Below, piece by piece: positions 33,485 to 42,558 of a DNA stretch of 64,000 nt (positions are counted from its first letter, which is position 1; every line of letters begins with the position of its first letter). This stretch comes from Thermosaccharophagus gerlachensis. Its GTDB lineage: Bacteria > Armatimonadota > Fervidibacteria > Fervidibacterales > Thermosaccharophagaceae. Position numbers and translations under genes: made by a program. The stretch spans positions 49,933 through 113,932 of the forward strand of contig JBGOEV010000002.1 of NCBI GenBank assembly GCA_041538025.1. Reading direction: 5' to 3'. The notes below the pieces were generated by a model. That model did not search any database. It saw nothing but the letters and a program-made list of their open reading frames with translations, and was not told the origin of the DNA.

Positions 33485-34579
33485 TTAGCCTCTCAGTTTA
33501 CATAGCGTTACAAAGTGCCCCTCGGTCAGCAATACGCATTTTGAGGGCATCGTTAGCATAGCTTTGTCGCTCCTTCGCCTTATCAAATCAACGGCTTTAT
33601 CAATGTGCTCCATTGTTAAGGTGAAGTTCTCGCCTTGGATTCTTTGCCAAAGCGCTCTAATGATGCGCCTTTGTATTGCGAGTGGTTGCCTTAGGAATGC
33701 ATCCCTTGAGATGCACAAGTATCCATCACCTTCTTCAACCAATGCTTCTTGCATAGCTTGTTGGGTTGCAGCCTCAAGAAATTCGTTATCGGCACGCAGA
33801 AGTTCAATCATCCTCAGCACTGCAACATCAGCGTCCGAATAGAGATTTTCTTTCACGAGCTTAAGGAGTTTTAAGCGGATGAAGTTGCGCCTTATCGTTG
33901 GGTCAAAGTTTGTAACATCAACCCTCGTTTTAAGCCTGTGTGCCTTACAGTATACTTGCGTTTCGTAGCGCCTGCAATATAGCATCGGGCGGATAAACAT
34001 GCCATCACTTACGGGTGGTATTCCAAGCAAGCCGTTTAATCCACTCCCTCGGAAAATGTTGAGTAAGACAGTTTCTACCAAATCGTCAGCAGTATGACCG
34101 AGTGCAACCTTGCTATAGCCAAGCTCGTTACACAGGGAACGCAAGAATTCATACCTAACAGCCCTGCCAGCTTGCTCAATTGACATCTTCCTACTTTTAG
34201 CGACGGAGCGCACATCAACTGTATGGACAGTGCATGGCAAGGAGAAAGAGGATGAAAGCGCTTCAACAAAGCGTGCATCCTCTTCTGCATCTTTGCCTCG
34301 GAGCATATGATTTATGTGAGCCACATGAAGCTTGTAGCCGTATTTCTGTGACAGCGTAAGCATGACATGCATCATTGCCACCGAGTCAGCACCACCAGAG
34401 ACCGCAAGCACAACCCCTTCCCCTTCTTTTAGCATTTGAAAGCGCTTTATAGCCATCTCCGCTTTCACAACGATAGCCATAGGAGCTGGTATATAATCCC
34501 ACTCGTTGAGTCCATCAATTGCAGCATTCGGCATCTGCCATAGCATGAGATAATCGCTTTGGCTGTTCAGGTCATCCAT
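33485..34579 (-). CDS. tilS: tRNA(Ile)-lysidine synthase
   Basis: 364 residues. PP-loop SGGADS at 61-66, followed by HINHMLRG, and the ATP/lysine-binding segments ALGHTADDLVETVLLNIFRG, GLLGIPP and DVTNFDPTIRRNFIRLKL. It changes the wobble cytidine of tRNA-Ile(CAU) to lysidine so that AUA is read correctly; essential in bacteria. About 30 residues precede the usual N-terminus, but AGGTGATAGGAT stands correctly before the ATG at 34579. tilS and ftsH are usual neighbours. Confidence 0.95.
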   Translation of the reverse strand: MDDLNSQSDYLMLWQMPNAAIDGLNEWDYIPAPMAIVVKAEMAIKRFQMLKEGEGVVLAVSGGADSVAMMHVMLTLSQKYGYKLHVAHINHMLRGKDAEEDARFVEALSSSFSLPCTVHTVDVRSVAKSRKMSIEQAGRAVRYEFLRSLCNELGYSKVALGHTADDLVETVLLNIFRGSGLNGLLGIPPVSDGMFIRPMLYCRRYETQVYCKAHRLKTRVDVTNFDPTIRRNFIRLKLLKLVKENLYSDADVAVLRMIELLRADNEFLEAATQQAMQEALVEEGDGYLCISRDAFLRQPLAIQRRIIRALWQRIQGENFTLTMEHIDKAVDLIRRRSDKAMLTMPSKCVLLTEGHFVTLCKLRG

Positions 34580-34620
34580 ATCCTATCACCTGCCAGAAAT
34601 CACAAAGGCATAGCGCAGCT

Positions 34621-35466
34621 TCAAGCAATGAAACGCTTGTGGTATTCCTTCAACTTCTCCACCCATAGATATGGCACAGCTACATTGCCCAACTCAGCTA
34701 ACTTAGCTTCATCACCGTGGAAGTCACTTCCGCCAGTTGTGAGCAGGTTCAGGCTTTTCGCTATCTCCATTAAGCGCATACTGCATTCCTTTGACAGGCG
34801 TGGGTGTAAAACTTCTATTCCGTCAGCACCAAGCTTTATCACTTCATGGACAAGCTCAAAACCACCGTAATCGCATGGGTGAGCCACAACTGCTAACCCA
34901 CGAGCACTATGTATAAGCCTTATAGCTTCCGACACAGGTATGCGTTTCCTTGGGACATACGCAGGAGCACCGTTTCTGAGATAGCGTTGAAAAGCATCAA
35001 TGTAGCTTGATGCAAACCCCTTTGACACGAGAGCCCTTGCAATATGTGGTCTGCCAATTGACTCACCAGATACATATGACAACACATCCTCAATTGTTAT
35101 CGGTATGCCATGCTCATTCAATTTGGCTATTATTTTGTTCAAGCGCTTCAAACGCTGTTGGCGCATCTCCTCAAGCGCTTCATAGAGGTCTTTTGATGTG
35201 TGATCAATGAAGTAGCCAAGAATATGCACTTCTACACCTTTATGCTCGGATGTAAGCTCAATGCCAGGTATGAGCTCAACATCGTTTCTTCCTTCGCGCA
35301 TGATCTGCAAAGCCAATGCAGTTCCCGCAAGTGAGTCGTGATCTGTTATTGCTATTGCCTTCAAGCCCTTCTTAGCAGCCATGCACATCAATTCCTCAAC
35401 GCTATATAGACCATCAGAGCAGGACGAATGCACATGGAGATCAGCAAACCCAATTTCCTCGTTCAT
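34621..35466 (-). CDS. PHP-domain phosphoesterase (TrpH/RNase AM-like)
   Basis: 281 residues. PHP metal motifs: ADLHVHSSCSDG, AITDHDSLAGT, GIELTSEHKG, a VVAHPCDYGG histidine and the GSDFHGD end motif. Members of this group (E. coli RNase AM/YciV) act as 5'-3' exonucleases on short RNAs or hydrolyse 3',5'-nucleotide bisphosphates. It is 41 bases upstream of tilS and 35 bases downstream of the acyl-CoA synthetase gene. Confidence 0.88.
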   Translation of the reverse strand: MNEEIGFADLHVHSSCSDGLYSVEELMCMAAKKGLKAIAITDHDSLAGTALALQIMREGRNDVELIPGIELTSEHKGVEVHILGYFIDHTSKDLYEALEEMRQQRLKRLNKIIAKLNEHGIPITIEDVLSYVSGESIGRPHIARALVSKGFASSYIDAFQRYLRNGAPAYVPRKRIPVSEAIRLIHSARGLAVVAHPCDYGGFELVHEVIKLGADGIEVLHPRLSKECSMRLMEIAKSLNLLTTGGSDFHGDEAKLAELGNVAVPYLWVEKLKEYHKRFIA

Positions 35467-35501
35467 GTCCTTTCAAGCGCCTCGTTTTGATTTTTCGTGT
35501 A

Positions 35502-37646
35502 TCATTCCTCACGGAGCAGTATGCGTGCATCAAGCACTGATGCCCCTTCACCTTTAGGGAAGACCATAAGCGGGTTTATGTCAAGCTCCTCAATTTCATC
35601 AAAATCAATGACGAGCTGTGAGAGCCTACATATGCATTCAACAATCGCATCAATATCGGATGGCGGTTGTCCTCTATAGCCTGAAAGCATCGCCGACGAG
35701 CGAATACTTTTAACCATCCTCAATGCTCCAAGCTCCCTAACTGGAGCAACTCTGAATGTCACATCCTTTAACACCTCAACATAGATGCCACCAAGCCCGA
35801 ACATGAGCATGGGACCAAATATTGGGTCCCTCGTCATCCCGAGGATTGTTTCAACACCCTTCTTAGCCATCTTCTGAATGAGGACACCATCAATGCGCGC
35901 ATCTGGACACTTCTCGCTCACTTGCTTCATCATCTTTTCAAAAGCATCAATAACGGCACCTTCACTGTCCAAGTTCAAAATAACTCCGCCAACATCAAAC
36001 TTGTGGATGATGTCTGGTGAGAGTATTTTCATGACCACTGGGTAGCCAATCTCGTTAGCCACTTTAACAGCTTCCTCTGGTGATGACGCTATGCCCCAGA
36101 GCATCACCGGAAACTTGTATGCCTCAAGGACTTTCAATGCTTCATCCTCACGCAACAGCCTTCTACCTTCCGACCTTGCCTTAAGTATTATTTCTCTTGC
36201 CGTGTTTTTATCAACATCGGCGAAGAACTTGATGTCCGTTCTTGGGCGTGTGAGCCATTTGACAAAACGATACATTGCAGCTAATGCTCTTATCGCTTGC
36301 TCTGGGAAGCTGTAATGCGGGATGCCGTTTTCTATGAGCACTTTTATCCCGGGCGAAACATCATACCAACCCATGAACGTAGCCACTATCGGTTTCCCAT
36401 CCGACTTAGATATGCGCACTATTGTCCTTGCAACTTCCTCAACATCCGTCATCGCTTGAGGTGTTAGGAGAACAGCTATCATATCCACATTTGGGTCTTT
36501 CATGACTGCTTCAAGTGCGATCTCATATCGGTCGTGTTGTGCATCACCGATAAGGTCAATCGGGTTTTGGATTGATGCTGCGGGTGGCAATGAAGCCTTT
36601 AGCTTCTTCCTTGTCTCCTCAGTTAAGTTGGAGAGTTCAAGCCCGTAGCGAGCGCATGCGTCTGCAGCCATTATTGCTGGACCACCAGCATTGGTTATGA
36701 TTGCGATTCTTGGACCGTTTGGCAGTGGCTGGTTAACGAAAGCTTCAGCGTAATCAAAGAGCTCCTCAACTGATTCAACCCTTAAAACGCCTGCTTGAGC
36801 GAGTATTGCCTCATAGACTTCATCGCTACCTGATAGAGCACCAGTGTGTGATGAAGCAGCCCTTGCACCAGCTGCGGTTCTGCCAGCCTTAATGGCAAGT
36901 ATTGGTTTTGGTTGTGGCAACTCACCAGTTATAACTCTTGCCACATCAATGAACCTTCTCCCACTCGTTAGCTCTTCAAGATACATCAGGATGACGGATG
37001 TCTGAGGGTCTTCAGCGAGTGCCATAAGTATGTCAGCTTCGTCAATGTCAGCTTTATTCCCCATGCTCACAACCTTTGAGAAACCTATTCCTTGTCCGCG
37101 AGCATAGTCAAGGACAGCTGTGCAAAGAGCACCACTTTGCGATATGAAAGCTATGCGCCCTTGCTGTGGCATGTTGCCAGCAAAGCTTGCATTCATTGAA
37201 ATGGCTGGGTCTGTATTTATGACCCCAAGGCAGTTTGGACCTATCAACGCGATGCCATACTTATCGGCTATCTCTTTAAGGCGTCTTTCCCTCTCAATAC
37301 CTTCGCCACCTATTTCCTTGAAACCTGCGGATATGACGATAGCGCCCTTGACACCTTTCTCGCCACACTCCTCAAGCACTTGAAGGACAATAGGAGCTGG
37401 CACAACTATTACGGCTAAGTCAACCTCGTCTGGCACTTCTGTTATGCTTGGGTATGCTTTCACACTCAATATGAATTGAGCTTTCGGATTGACTGGATAA
37501 AGCACACCCTTATAGCCACCCATCAAAATGTTTCGGAATATCGATTGCCCAACACTGTTTGGGTCTCTCGAAGCACCTATAACAGCGATTGAGCGTGGAC
37601 AAAAAACAGGTGTCAAATCTTTCCTTGGTTTGAGGGTATCCATCAT
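35502..37646 (-). CDS. Acetate--CoA ligase (ADP-forming), alpha-beta fused
   Basis: 714 residues. Order of domains: CoA-binding Rossmann (SIAVIGASRDPNSVGQSIF), succinyl-CoA-ligase-like flavodoxin domains with the phosphohistidine loop SSHTGALSGSDEVYE, and a C-terminal ATP-grasp domain (about 475-712). It converts acyl-CoA plus ADP and phosphate to acid plus ATP, or the reverse. No GNAT acetyltransferase domain is fused to it. The ATG at 37646 was chosen because GGGGGGATTGATCAAC stands before it; the longer frame would overlap the transporter gene upstream. The acyl substrate cannot be read from the sequence. Confidence 0.9.
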   Translation of the reverse strand: MMDTLKPRKDLTPVFCPRSIAVIGASRDPNSVGQSIFRNILMGGYKGVLYPVNPKAQFILSVKAYPSITEVPDEVDLAVIVVPAPIVLQVLEECGEKGVKGAIVISAGFKEIGGEGIERERRLKEIADKYGIALIGPNCLGVINTDPAISMNASFAGNMPQQGRIAFISQSGALCTAVLDYARGQGIGFSKVVSMGNKADIDEADILMALAEDPQTSVILMYLEELTSGRRFIDVARVITGELPQPKPILAIKAGRTAAGARAASSHTGALSGSDEVYEAILAQAGVLRVESVEELFDYAEAFVNQPLPNGPRIAIITNAGGPAIMAADACARYGLELSNLTEETRKKLKASLPPAASIQNPIDLIGDAQHDRYEIALEAVMKDPNVDMIAVLLTPQAMTDVEEVARTIVRISKSDGKPIVATFMGWYDVSPGIKVLIENGIPHYSFPEQAIRALAAMYRFVKWLTRPRTDIKFFADVDKNTAREIILKARSEGRRLLREDEALKVLEAYKFPVMLWGIASSPEEAVKVANEIGYPVVMKILSPDIIHKFDVGGVILNLDSEGAVIDAFEKMMKQVSEKCPDARIDGVLIQKMAKKGVETILGMTRDPIFGPMLMFGLGGIYVEVLKDVTFRVAPVRELGALRMVKSIRSSAMLSGYRGQPPSDIDAIVECICRLSQLVIDFDEIEELDINPLMVFPKGEGASVLDARILLREE

Positions 37647-37669
37647 GTTGATCAATCCCCCCGATGGTT

Positions 37670-40246
37670 TTATACGACCCCTCTTTGCTTCATACGCCAC
37701 CTCATAACATCTAAACCAACTGCAAGGAGTATGAGGAGTCCCTCTATAGCGTTTTCCCAGTAGGATGAGACATGAAGGAAAACGAGAGCATTAGCTATTG
37801 TTCCGAGCAACACGATGGCAAGAGAGCTACCAATAACGTTCCCGCTACCTCCGAATATGTTCGTGCCCCCTATGACGGTGCTCGCTATGACGAAGAGTTC
37901 AAGCCCGATACCTGCATTTGATTGTATAGCTGTAAACCTTGTGGCGTATAGCCAAGCACCTACCCCTGTCAACGCGCCGCAGATAACAAAACTCATACAC
38001 CTTGTTAGCGCAACATTTATTCCGCTTAGCCGTGCAGCTTCTGGATTGCTCCCGACAGCGTAAATTGACCTTCCGAAAACAGTATAGCGAAGAGCGAGCG
38101 AAGAGAGTATGACGATAACCAAAGCCACATAGACAGGCAATGGAAGTTGAAGGAACTTAAGTTGATATGGGCTATTGAACCATTGTGGTAGGTCAAGAAC
38201 CCAATACCCACCGGTTGCCCAAAGCACACCACCGCGAATTATACTCATCATGCCAAGTGTCACTATTACGGGAGGTATTGAGAGGTAGACACTTAAAGCA
38301 CCGTTCACCAACCCACAGAGTGCACCAAGCAAGAGGGACACAAGCGCTATTAAGCCCAACATCAATCCCGACTTAGCTAACACGCCACAAACGATTGAGC
38401 ACAGCGCAAGTAGAGCACCAACTGAAAGATCAATGCCACCGGAGATGATCACGCATGTCATCCCGATTGCCACAAGCATGCTATATGCGTAGTTGGTCAG
38501 TATATCGCTGATGTTTGAAAGTGAGAGGAAATCGGGGCGCTTTAAGGCTGTCAACAGTGAAATAACTATTAGCGAGATGAGCAGTGCTTGTTCCCTCCTG
38601 CCAGATAGAAGCAAATTGAGCATGCCTTTTACGAGCATTGTGAATTTGCTTCTTTGAGTGGGCTGTTTTTCTGCGCTCTGTTTATCCGATACTGTTTTAA
38701 CCAAACCCTTTCCATCAACCCCTATAGCAAGCGATATAACTTTCTCCTGCGTTGCTTCGCTACGGCTCATCTCACCAACTATCCTTCCGTCGCGCATGAT
38801 GAGCACCCTATCGCTCATCGCCAGTAACTCTGGCAGTTCTGAGGAGATGAGCAATATACCAACGCCTGACTTGGCAAGCTCACCGATGAGCCTGTGCACC
38901 TCAGCCTTTGCACCGACATCAATGCCTCTTGTGGGCTCATCAAGTATGAGCAACTTGGGACGACATAGAAGCCACTTCCCTAAAACAACCTTTTGCTGGT
39001 TACCTCCAGAGAGGAACCTAACCATCCTCTTCAAATCTGGCGGATGAATCCTCAGGCTTTCAACAATTGCCTTTGATGCATCTTCCTCTCGCCGTATGCT
39101 CGTAATGTATGCCTTTGACAGTTGACGCAATACAGCAAGTGTGAGGTTCTCACGCACATTCATTTGTCCTATGATGCCTTGCTTCAGCCTATCTTCAGGA
39201 ACATAAACTATCCCAAGGCGTATAGCATCAGCTGGGCTTTTTATCTGCACCCTCTCCCCGCAGAAAAACACTTCACCGCTATCTGGTTGCAATATACCAA
39301 ATATGGCTTGAGCAATAGAGCTTCTCCCAGAGCCAACCAAGCCAGCTATGCCGACAACTTCACCTGAATGAACAGTAAATGAGATGTCGCTGAACCTGTT
39401 GCGCATTCTCAAACCTGTCACTTGAAGCAAAACTTCGCCATGCTTTGCTGGTGCTCTCCAATAGTATTGGTCAATTGGGCGTCCAACCATGAGCTGTATC
39501 AGGCTTTCTTCATCTACATCTCTAACATCAAATGTGCCGACGTGTTTGCCATCCCTAAGAACCGTAACTCTATCAGCGAGCCTGAACACTTCCTCAATAC
39601 GATGCGAGATGTAAATTATACCCACACCTCTTCTTTTGAGCTTGATGACGACATCAAAGAGGCGTTCTATCTCAGCTTCTGAGAGTGATGATGTTGGCTC
39701 GTCCATGATCAGCAACTTAGCATCTCTTAGAAGCGCTTTGGCTATCTCAACCATCTGGCGTTGTGCCTGCGATAGCTGTGAGACAGGGGAGTTAAGCGGG
39801 AGCGATATCCCAACTTGCTCAAGAAGCGAATTAACACGCCTATTGATCTCCCTCCAAGAGATGATGCGAAAAGATTTTGAAAGCATGCTCAGGAAAATGT
39901 TTTCAGCAACGCTCAAGTCAGGGCATAGCATTGGTTCTTGATAGATTGTGGCTATGCCAAGTGATAGGGCTTCATTAGGGGTGCGCAATTTCACCTCGTT
40001 GCCTTCCCAAATGATCTCCCCTTCGTCTGGTTGGTAGGCACCTGCGATTATCTTTATCAGTGTGCTCTTACCTGCTCCGTTCTCACCAACGATAGCATGC
40101 ACCTCTCCTCGGCGTATATCAAAATCAACACCATCAAGAGCCACAACACCAGGGAATGTCTTTCTTATCCGTCTAAGCGAGAGCAGTGTTTCTCCTGCAC
40201 CTATGTTGTGCTGGGTTTGGGCATCGCACATGCCCTTATGGATCAC
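37670..40246 (-). CDS. Sugar ABC transporter: RbsA-type double ATPase fused to RbsC-type permease
   Basis: 858 residues. Residues 20-255 are the first ABC domain (GENGAGKST, LSQAQRQMVEIA, LLIMDEPTSSL). Residues 270-510 are the second, with a degenerate Walker A (GLVGSGRSS) and LSGGNQQKVVLGKWL, as in RbsA/MglA. A linker leads to a BPD_transp_2 permease (about 550-850) with some eight to ten helices and the GGIDLSVGALLAL and GSNPEAARLSGIN motifs. These are normally two genes, rbsA and rbsC. The single open frame has no break, so the fusion looks real. No periplasmic sugar-binding protein is encoded nearby. Ribose, galactose or autoinducer-like sugars are possible cargo. Confidence 0.9.
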   Translation of the reverse strand: MIHKGMCDAQTQHNIGAGETLLSLRRIRKTFPGVVALDGVDFDIRRGEVHAIVGENGAGKSTLIKIIAGAYQPDEGEIIWEGNEVKLRTPNEALSLGIATIYQEPMLCPDLSVAENIFLSMLSKSFRIISWREINRRVNSLLEQVGISLPLNSPVSQLSQAQRQMVEIAKALLRDAKLLIMDEPTSSLSEAEIERLFDVVIKLKRRGVGIIYISHRIEEVFRLADRVTVLRDGKHVGTFDVRDVDEESLIQLMVGRPIDQYYWRAPAKHGEVLLQVTGLRMRNRFSDISFTVHSGEVVGIAGLVGSGRSSIAQAIFGILQPDSGEVFFCGERVQIKSPADAIRLGIVYVPEDRLKQGIIGQMNVRENLTLAVLRQLSKAYITSIRREEDASKAIVESLRIHPPDLKRMVRFLSGGNQQKVVLGKWLLCRPKLLILDEPTRGIDVGAKAEVHRLIGELAKSGVGILLISSELPELLAMSDRVLIMRDGRIVGEMSRSEATQEKVISLAIGVDGKGLVKTVSDKQSAEKQPTQRSKFTMLVKGMLNLLLSGRREQALLISLIVISLLTALKRPDFLSLSNISDILTNYAYSMLVAIGMTCVIISGGIDLSVGALLALCSIVCGVLAKSGLMLGLIALVSLLLGALCGLVNGALSVYLSIPPVIVTLGMMSIIRGGVLWATGGYWVLDLPQWFNSPYQLKFLQLPLPVYVALVIVILSSLALRYTVFGRSIYAVGSNPEAARLSGINVALTRCMSFVICGALTGVGAWLYATRFTAIQSNAGIGLELFVIASTVIGGTNIFGGSGNVIGSSLAIVLLGTIANALVFLHVSSYWENAIEGLLILLAVGLDVMRWRMKQRGVV

Positions 40247-40264
40247 CCGCCGTTTCTCATAGCC

Positions 40265-41314
40265 TTAACAGCTTTGCATTTCAATTGCTTTACCACTCAT
40301 AGCACTTTCGTAAACTGCTTCTGCTATTCGCAATGACCAGTAGCCGTCCCAAAGGTCTGGACCACCTGAGGCTTCACCGAGGCAACGCTTGACGAAATGT
40401 TCAACTTCGTTAAAGTATCCGAAAGCCCTCCTGCTGTCTATGATGCCAGTCCATGTGGGCGAGAAAACCTTAAGGTATCTCCCCGCATGTGGAGCTGCAG
40501 TTACAAAATCCTCTTTCCCCTGCCAGTAAAGCCTCAGCATATCCTCACAAACGACATAGTTCTCATAGCCAACCAGTTCCAGCACCTCGCATATGTCCCT
40601 AAACCCTTGCTTGCAATCCAAACTGCTCAAGTAAAGCTGTCCAAGGATGCCAGTTTCAAATTCAATGTTGACGATGAAGAAGAACTGAGTGCTCGTCACC
40701 TCTCGATATAGCGCATGAAGCCTTCTCACATCGCCACAGAAGAAGCGCACCAAGTCAAAGATGTGGCAAAGCTGTCCTATGAGCATTGCCTTGCAAGGTT
40801 GTTCTATACCCCAGATGCTCGGATAAGGTCCTTGAGCGAACTTGCACCTGACGAAATAAAGGCGACCAAATTCATCACTGCTAACTATCTCCTTCGCCAT
40901 CCTGTAGACATTGCAAAAGCGCTTCATGAAACCAACTTGCCCAAACACACCTTTTGAATCAGCAAGCTCTGCGAGCTCCTTAGCCTGCTGTGATGTGATA
41001 GCTGGTGGCTTCTCAACATACACGGGTATGCCTCTGCTCAGCACTTTTGGAGCAAGCTCATAATGCATTGGTGCAGGTCCGATTATGAACACCCCATCAA
41101 GCTCTTCATTCTCAAGCATCCTATCAATGTCGGTGTAGAAGCGTCTTGCACCAAACCTTCTCGCACACTGTTTGGCTTTTTCCTCAACGATGTCGCACAC
41201 AGCGACTAAGTCAGCAGATGGTATGAAGGCGAAATTCGGCAGTATGGAGCGTGTTGAGAAGTTACCGCAACCAACCACTGCAACCTTCGCCTGCGCTTTG
41301 TTATCGTTAGCCAT
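40265..41314 (-). CDS. Gfo/Idh/MocA family NAD(P)-dependent oxidoreductase
   Basis: 349 residues. KVAVVGCGNFSTRSILPNF opens the Rossmann domain; the conserved VEKPPA lysine motif follows near 97. Unlike the enzyme at 26904, the second domain is short and the motif around the catalytic His reads IGQLCHIFDLVRFFCG. The ATG at 41314 follows GGAAGGTGAGCGGGCA and lies after the coaBC stop; a longer frame overlaps coaBC. The gene sits 18 bases upstream of the sugar transporter and may act on its cargo. Confidence 0.87.
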   Translation of the reverse strand: MANDNKAQAKVAVVGCGNFSTRSILPNFAFIPSADLVAVCDIVEEKAKQCARRFGARRFYTDIDRMLENEELDGVFIIGPAPMHYELAPKVLSRGIPVYVEKPPAITSQQAKELAELADSKGVFGQVGFMKRFCNVYRMAKEIVSSDEFGRLYFVRCKFAQGPYPSIWGIEQPCKAMLIGQLCHIFDLVRFFCGDVRRLHALYREVTSTQFFFIVNIEFETGILGQLYLSSLDCKQGFRDICEVLELVGYENYVVCEDMLRLYWQGKEDFVTAAPHAGRYLKVFSPTWTGIIDSRRAFGYFNEVEHFVKRCLGEASGGPDLWDGYWSLRIAEAVYESAMSGKAIEMQSC

Positions 41315-41321
41315 TGCCCGC

Positions 41322-42551
41322 TCACCTTCCCTTTTTGGCTTCAAGCAATTCTTTTACATGGTCAAGGACACGATGCGCCACTTCAAGCTTGCTCATTTGA
41401 GGTAGCTCCTCTGTGACGCCATCGCGCCTAACTATCGTTACTATGTTCGTGTCGGAGGCAAAGCCAGCACCAGGTTGTGTTATGTCGTTTGCGACAACCA
41501 TGTCTAAGCCTTTTCTCCTCATCTTCTCAACAGCGCCTTTCGTTGGCTCACCATACTCAGCTGCGAAGCCCACGATCAAAATGTCCTTGTAGTTTTCTCT
41601 CACGGTAGCCAAAATGTCATGCGTTGGCTCAAGCTCAATTACCAGCTTCTCATTTTCTCCACGCCTCAGCTTCCCTTCAAAAACGCTAACTGGACGAAAG
41701 TCACACGGTGCCCCAGCACCTATAACCACATCAAAGTGCTCTTTTGAGAGTTCGTCCAAGACAGCGTTAAGCATCTGTTCGGCGGTGCCCACGGTTACGA
41801 TTTGAATGCCCTTTGGTGGGCTAACATCAATATGACCGCAAACGAGTGTTACATTTGCACCCCTTTCTGAGGCTGCCTTAGCGATAGCGCATCCCATCTT
41901 GCCAGTTGATGGGTTTGAAATGAACCTGACAGCATCAATCGGCTCCCTTGTTGCACCTGCTGTGATGAGCATTCGCACGCCTTCAAGGTCTCGCTTGATC
42001 CCTCTTAGTGCATTCTCAATTGCCTCAATGATTTGCTCAACAGAAGCAAGCCTACCTTTACCAAGCCTGCCAGATGCGAGCCATCCAGCTTCTGGCTCAA
42101 CGATAAACACTCCCCTGCTTCTAAGCAATTCCAAGTTAGCTTGAGTTGTTGGGTGTTCATACATATCGGCATCCATTGCTGGAGCAACCACTATCGGGCA
42201 ACGAACTGCGAGCATCGTTGTGCTGAGCAGGTCATCCGCTATACCGTGAGCCATCTTTGCTATGATGTTTGCAGTTGCTGGCGCAATCACAACCACATCT
42301 GCGCTCTTCGCGAGTTGCAAGTGGGCGAGCGGTGGCTCATTCGGGTTCTCAAATGGGTCGGTAAAAACTGGGTTATTGGAGAGGGTTGCAAATGTAAGTG
42401 GCGTGACAAGAGCTGTAGCGTGCTTTGTCATGATTACATGAACCGATGCGCCCCTTTGACGTAGTTGCGAAACAAGTTGAGCAGCTTTGAAGGCAGCTAT
42501 GCTCCCAGTAACACCAACAAGTATCCGTTTACCTTCAAGGATGTCGTTCAT
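41322..42551 (-). CDS. coaBC: Bifunctional phosphopantothenoylcysteine decarboxylase / phosphopantothenate-cysteine ligase
   Basis: 409 residues; two consecutive steps of coenzyme A synthesis. The flavoprotein decarboxylase domain (1-175) starts GKRILVGVTGSIAAFKAAQL. The ligase domain (about 190-400) has ITAGATREPIDAVRFISNPS and VGFAAEYGE. The decarboxylase signature PxMNxxMW reads PAMDADMY, and the usual ACG before GxGRL reads ASG, so the Asn and Cys of E. coli Dfp are Asp and Ser; I recall the same pair in several bacterial phyla. The ATG at 42551 follows GGAAGGTGACGCAAAG; upstream in-frame sequence overlaps the neighbouring gene. Confidence 0.93.
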   Translation of the reverse strand: MNDILEGKRILVGVTGSIAAFKAAQLVSQLRQRGASVHVIMTKHATALVTPLTFATLSNNPVFTDPFENPNEPPLAHLQLAKSADVVVIAPATANIIAKMAHGIADDLLSTTMLAVRCPIVVAPAMDADMYEHPTTQANLELLRSRGVFIVEPEAGWLASGRLGKGRLASVEQIIEAIENALRGIKRDLEGVRMLITAGATREPIDAVRFISNPSTGKMGCAIAKAASERGANVTLVCGHIDVSPPKGIQIVTVGTAEQMLNAVLDELSKEHFDVVIGAGAPCDFRPVSVFEGKLRRGENEKLVIELEPTHDILATVRENYKDILIVGFAAEYGEPTKGAVEKMRRKGLDMVVANDITQPGAGFASDTNIVTIVRRDGVTEELPQMSKLEVAHRVLDHVKELLEAKKGR

Positions 42552-42558
42552 CTTTGCG

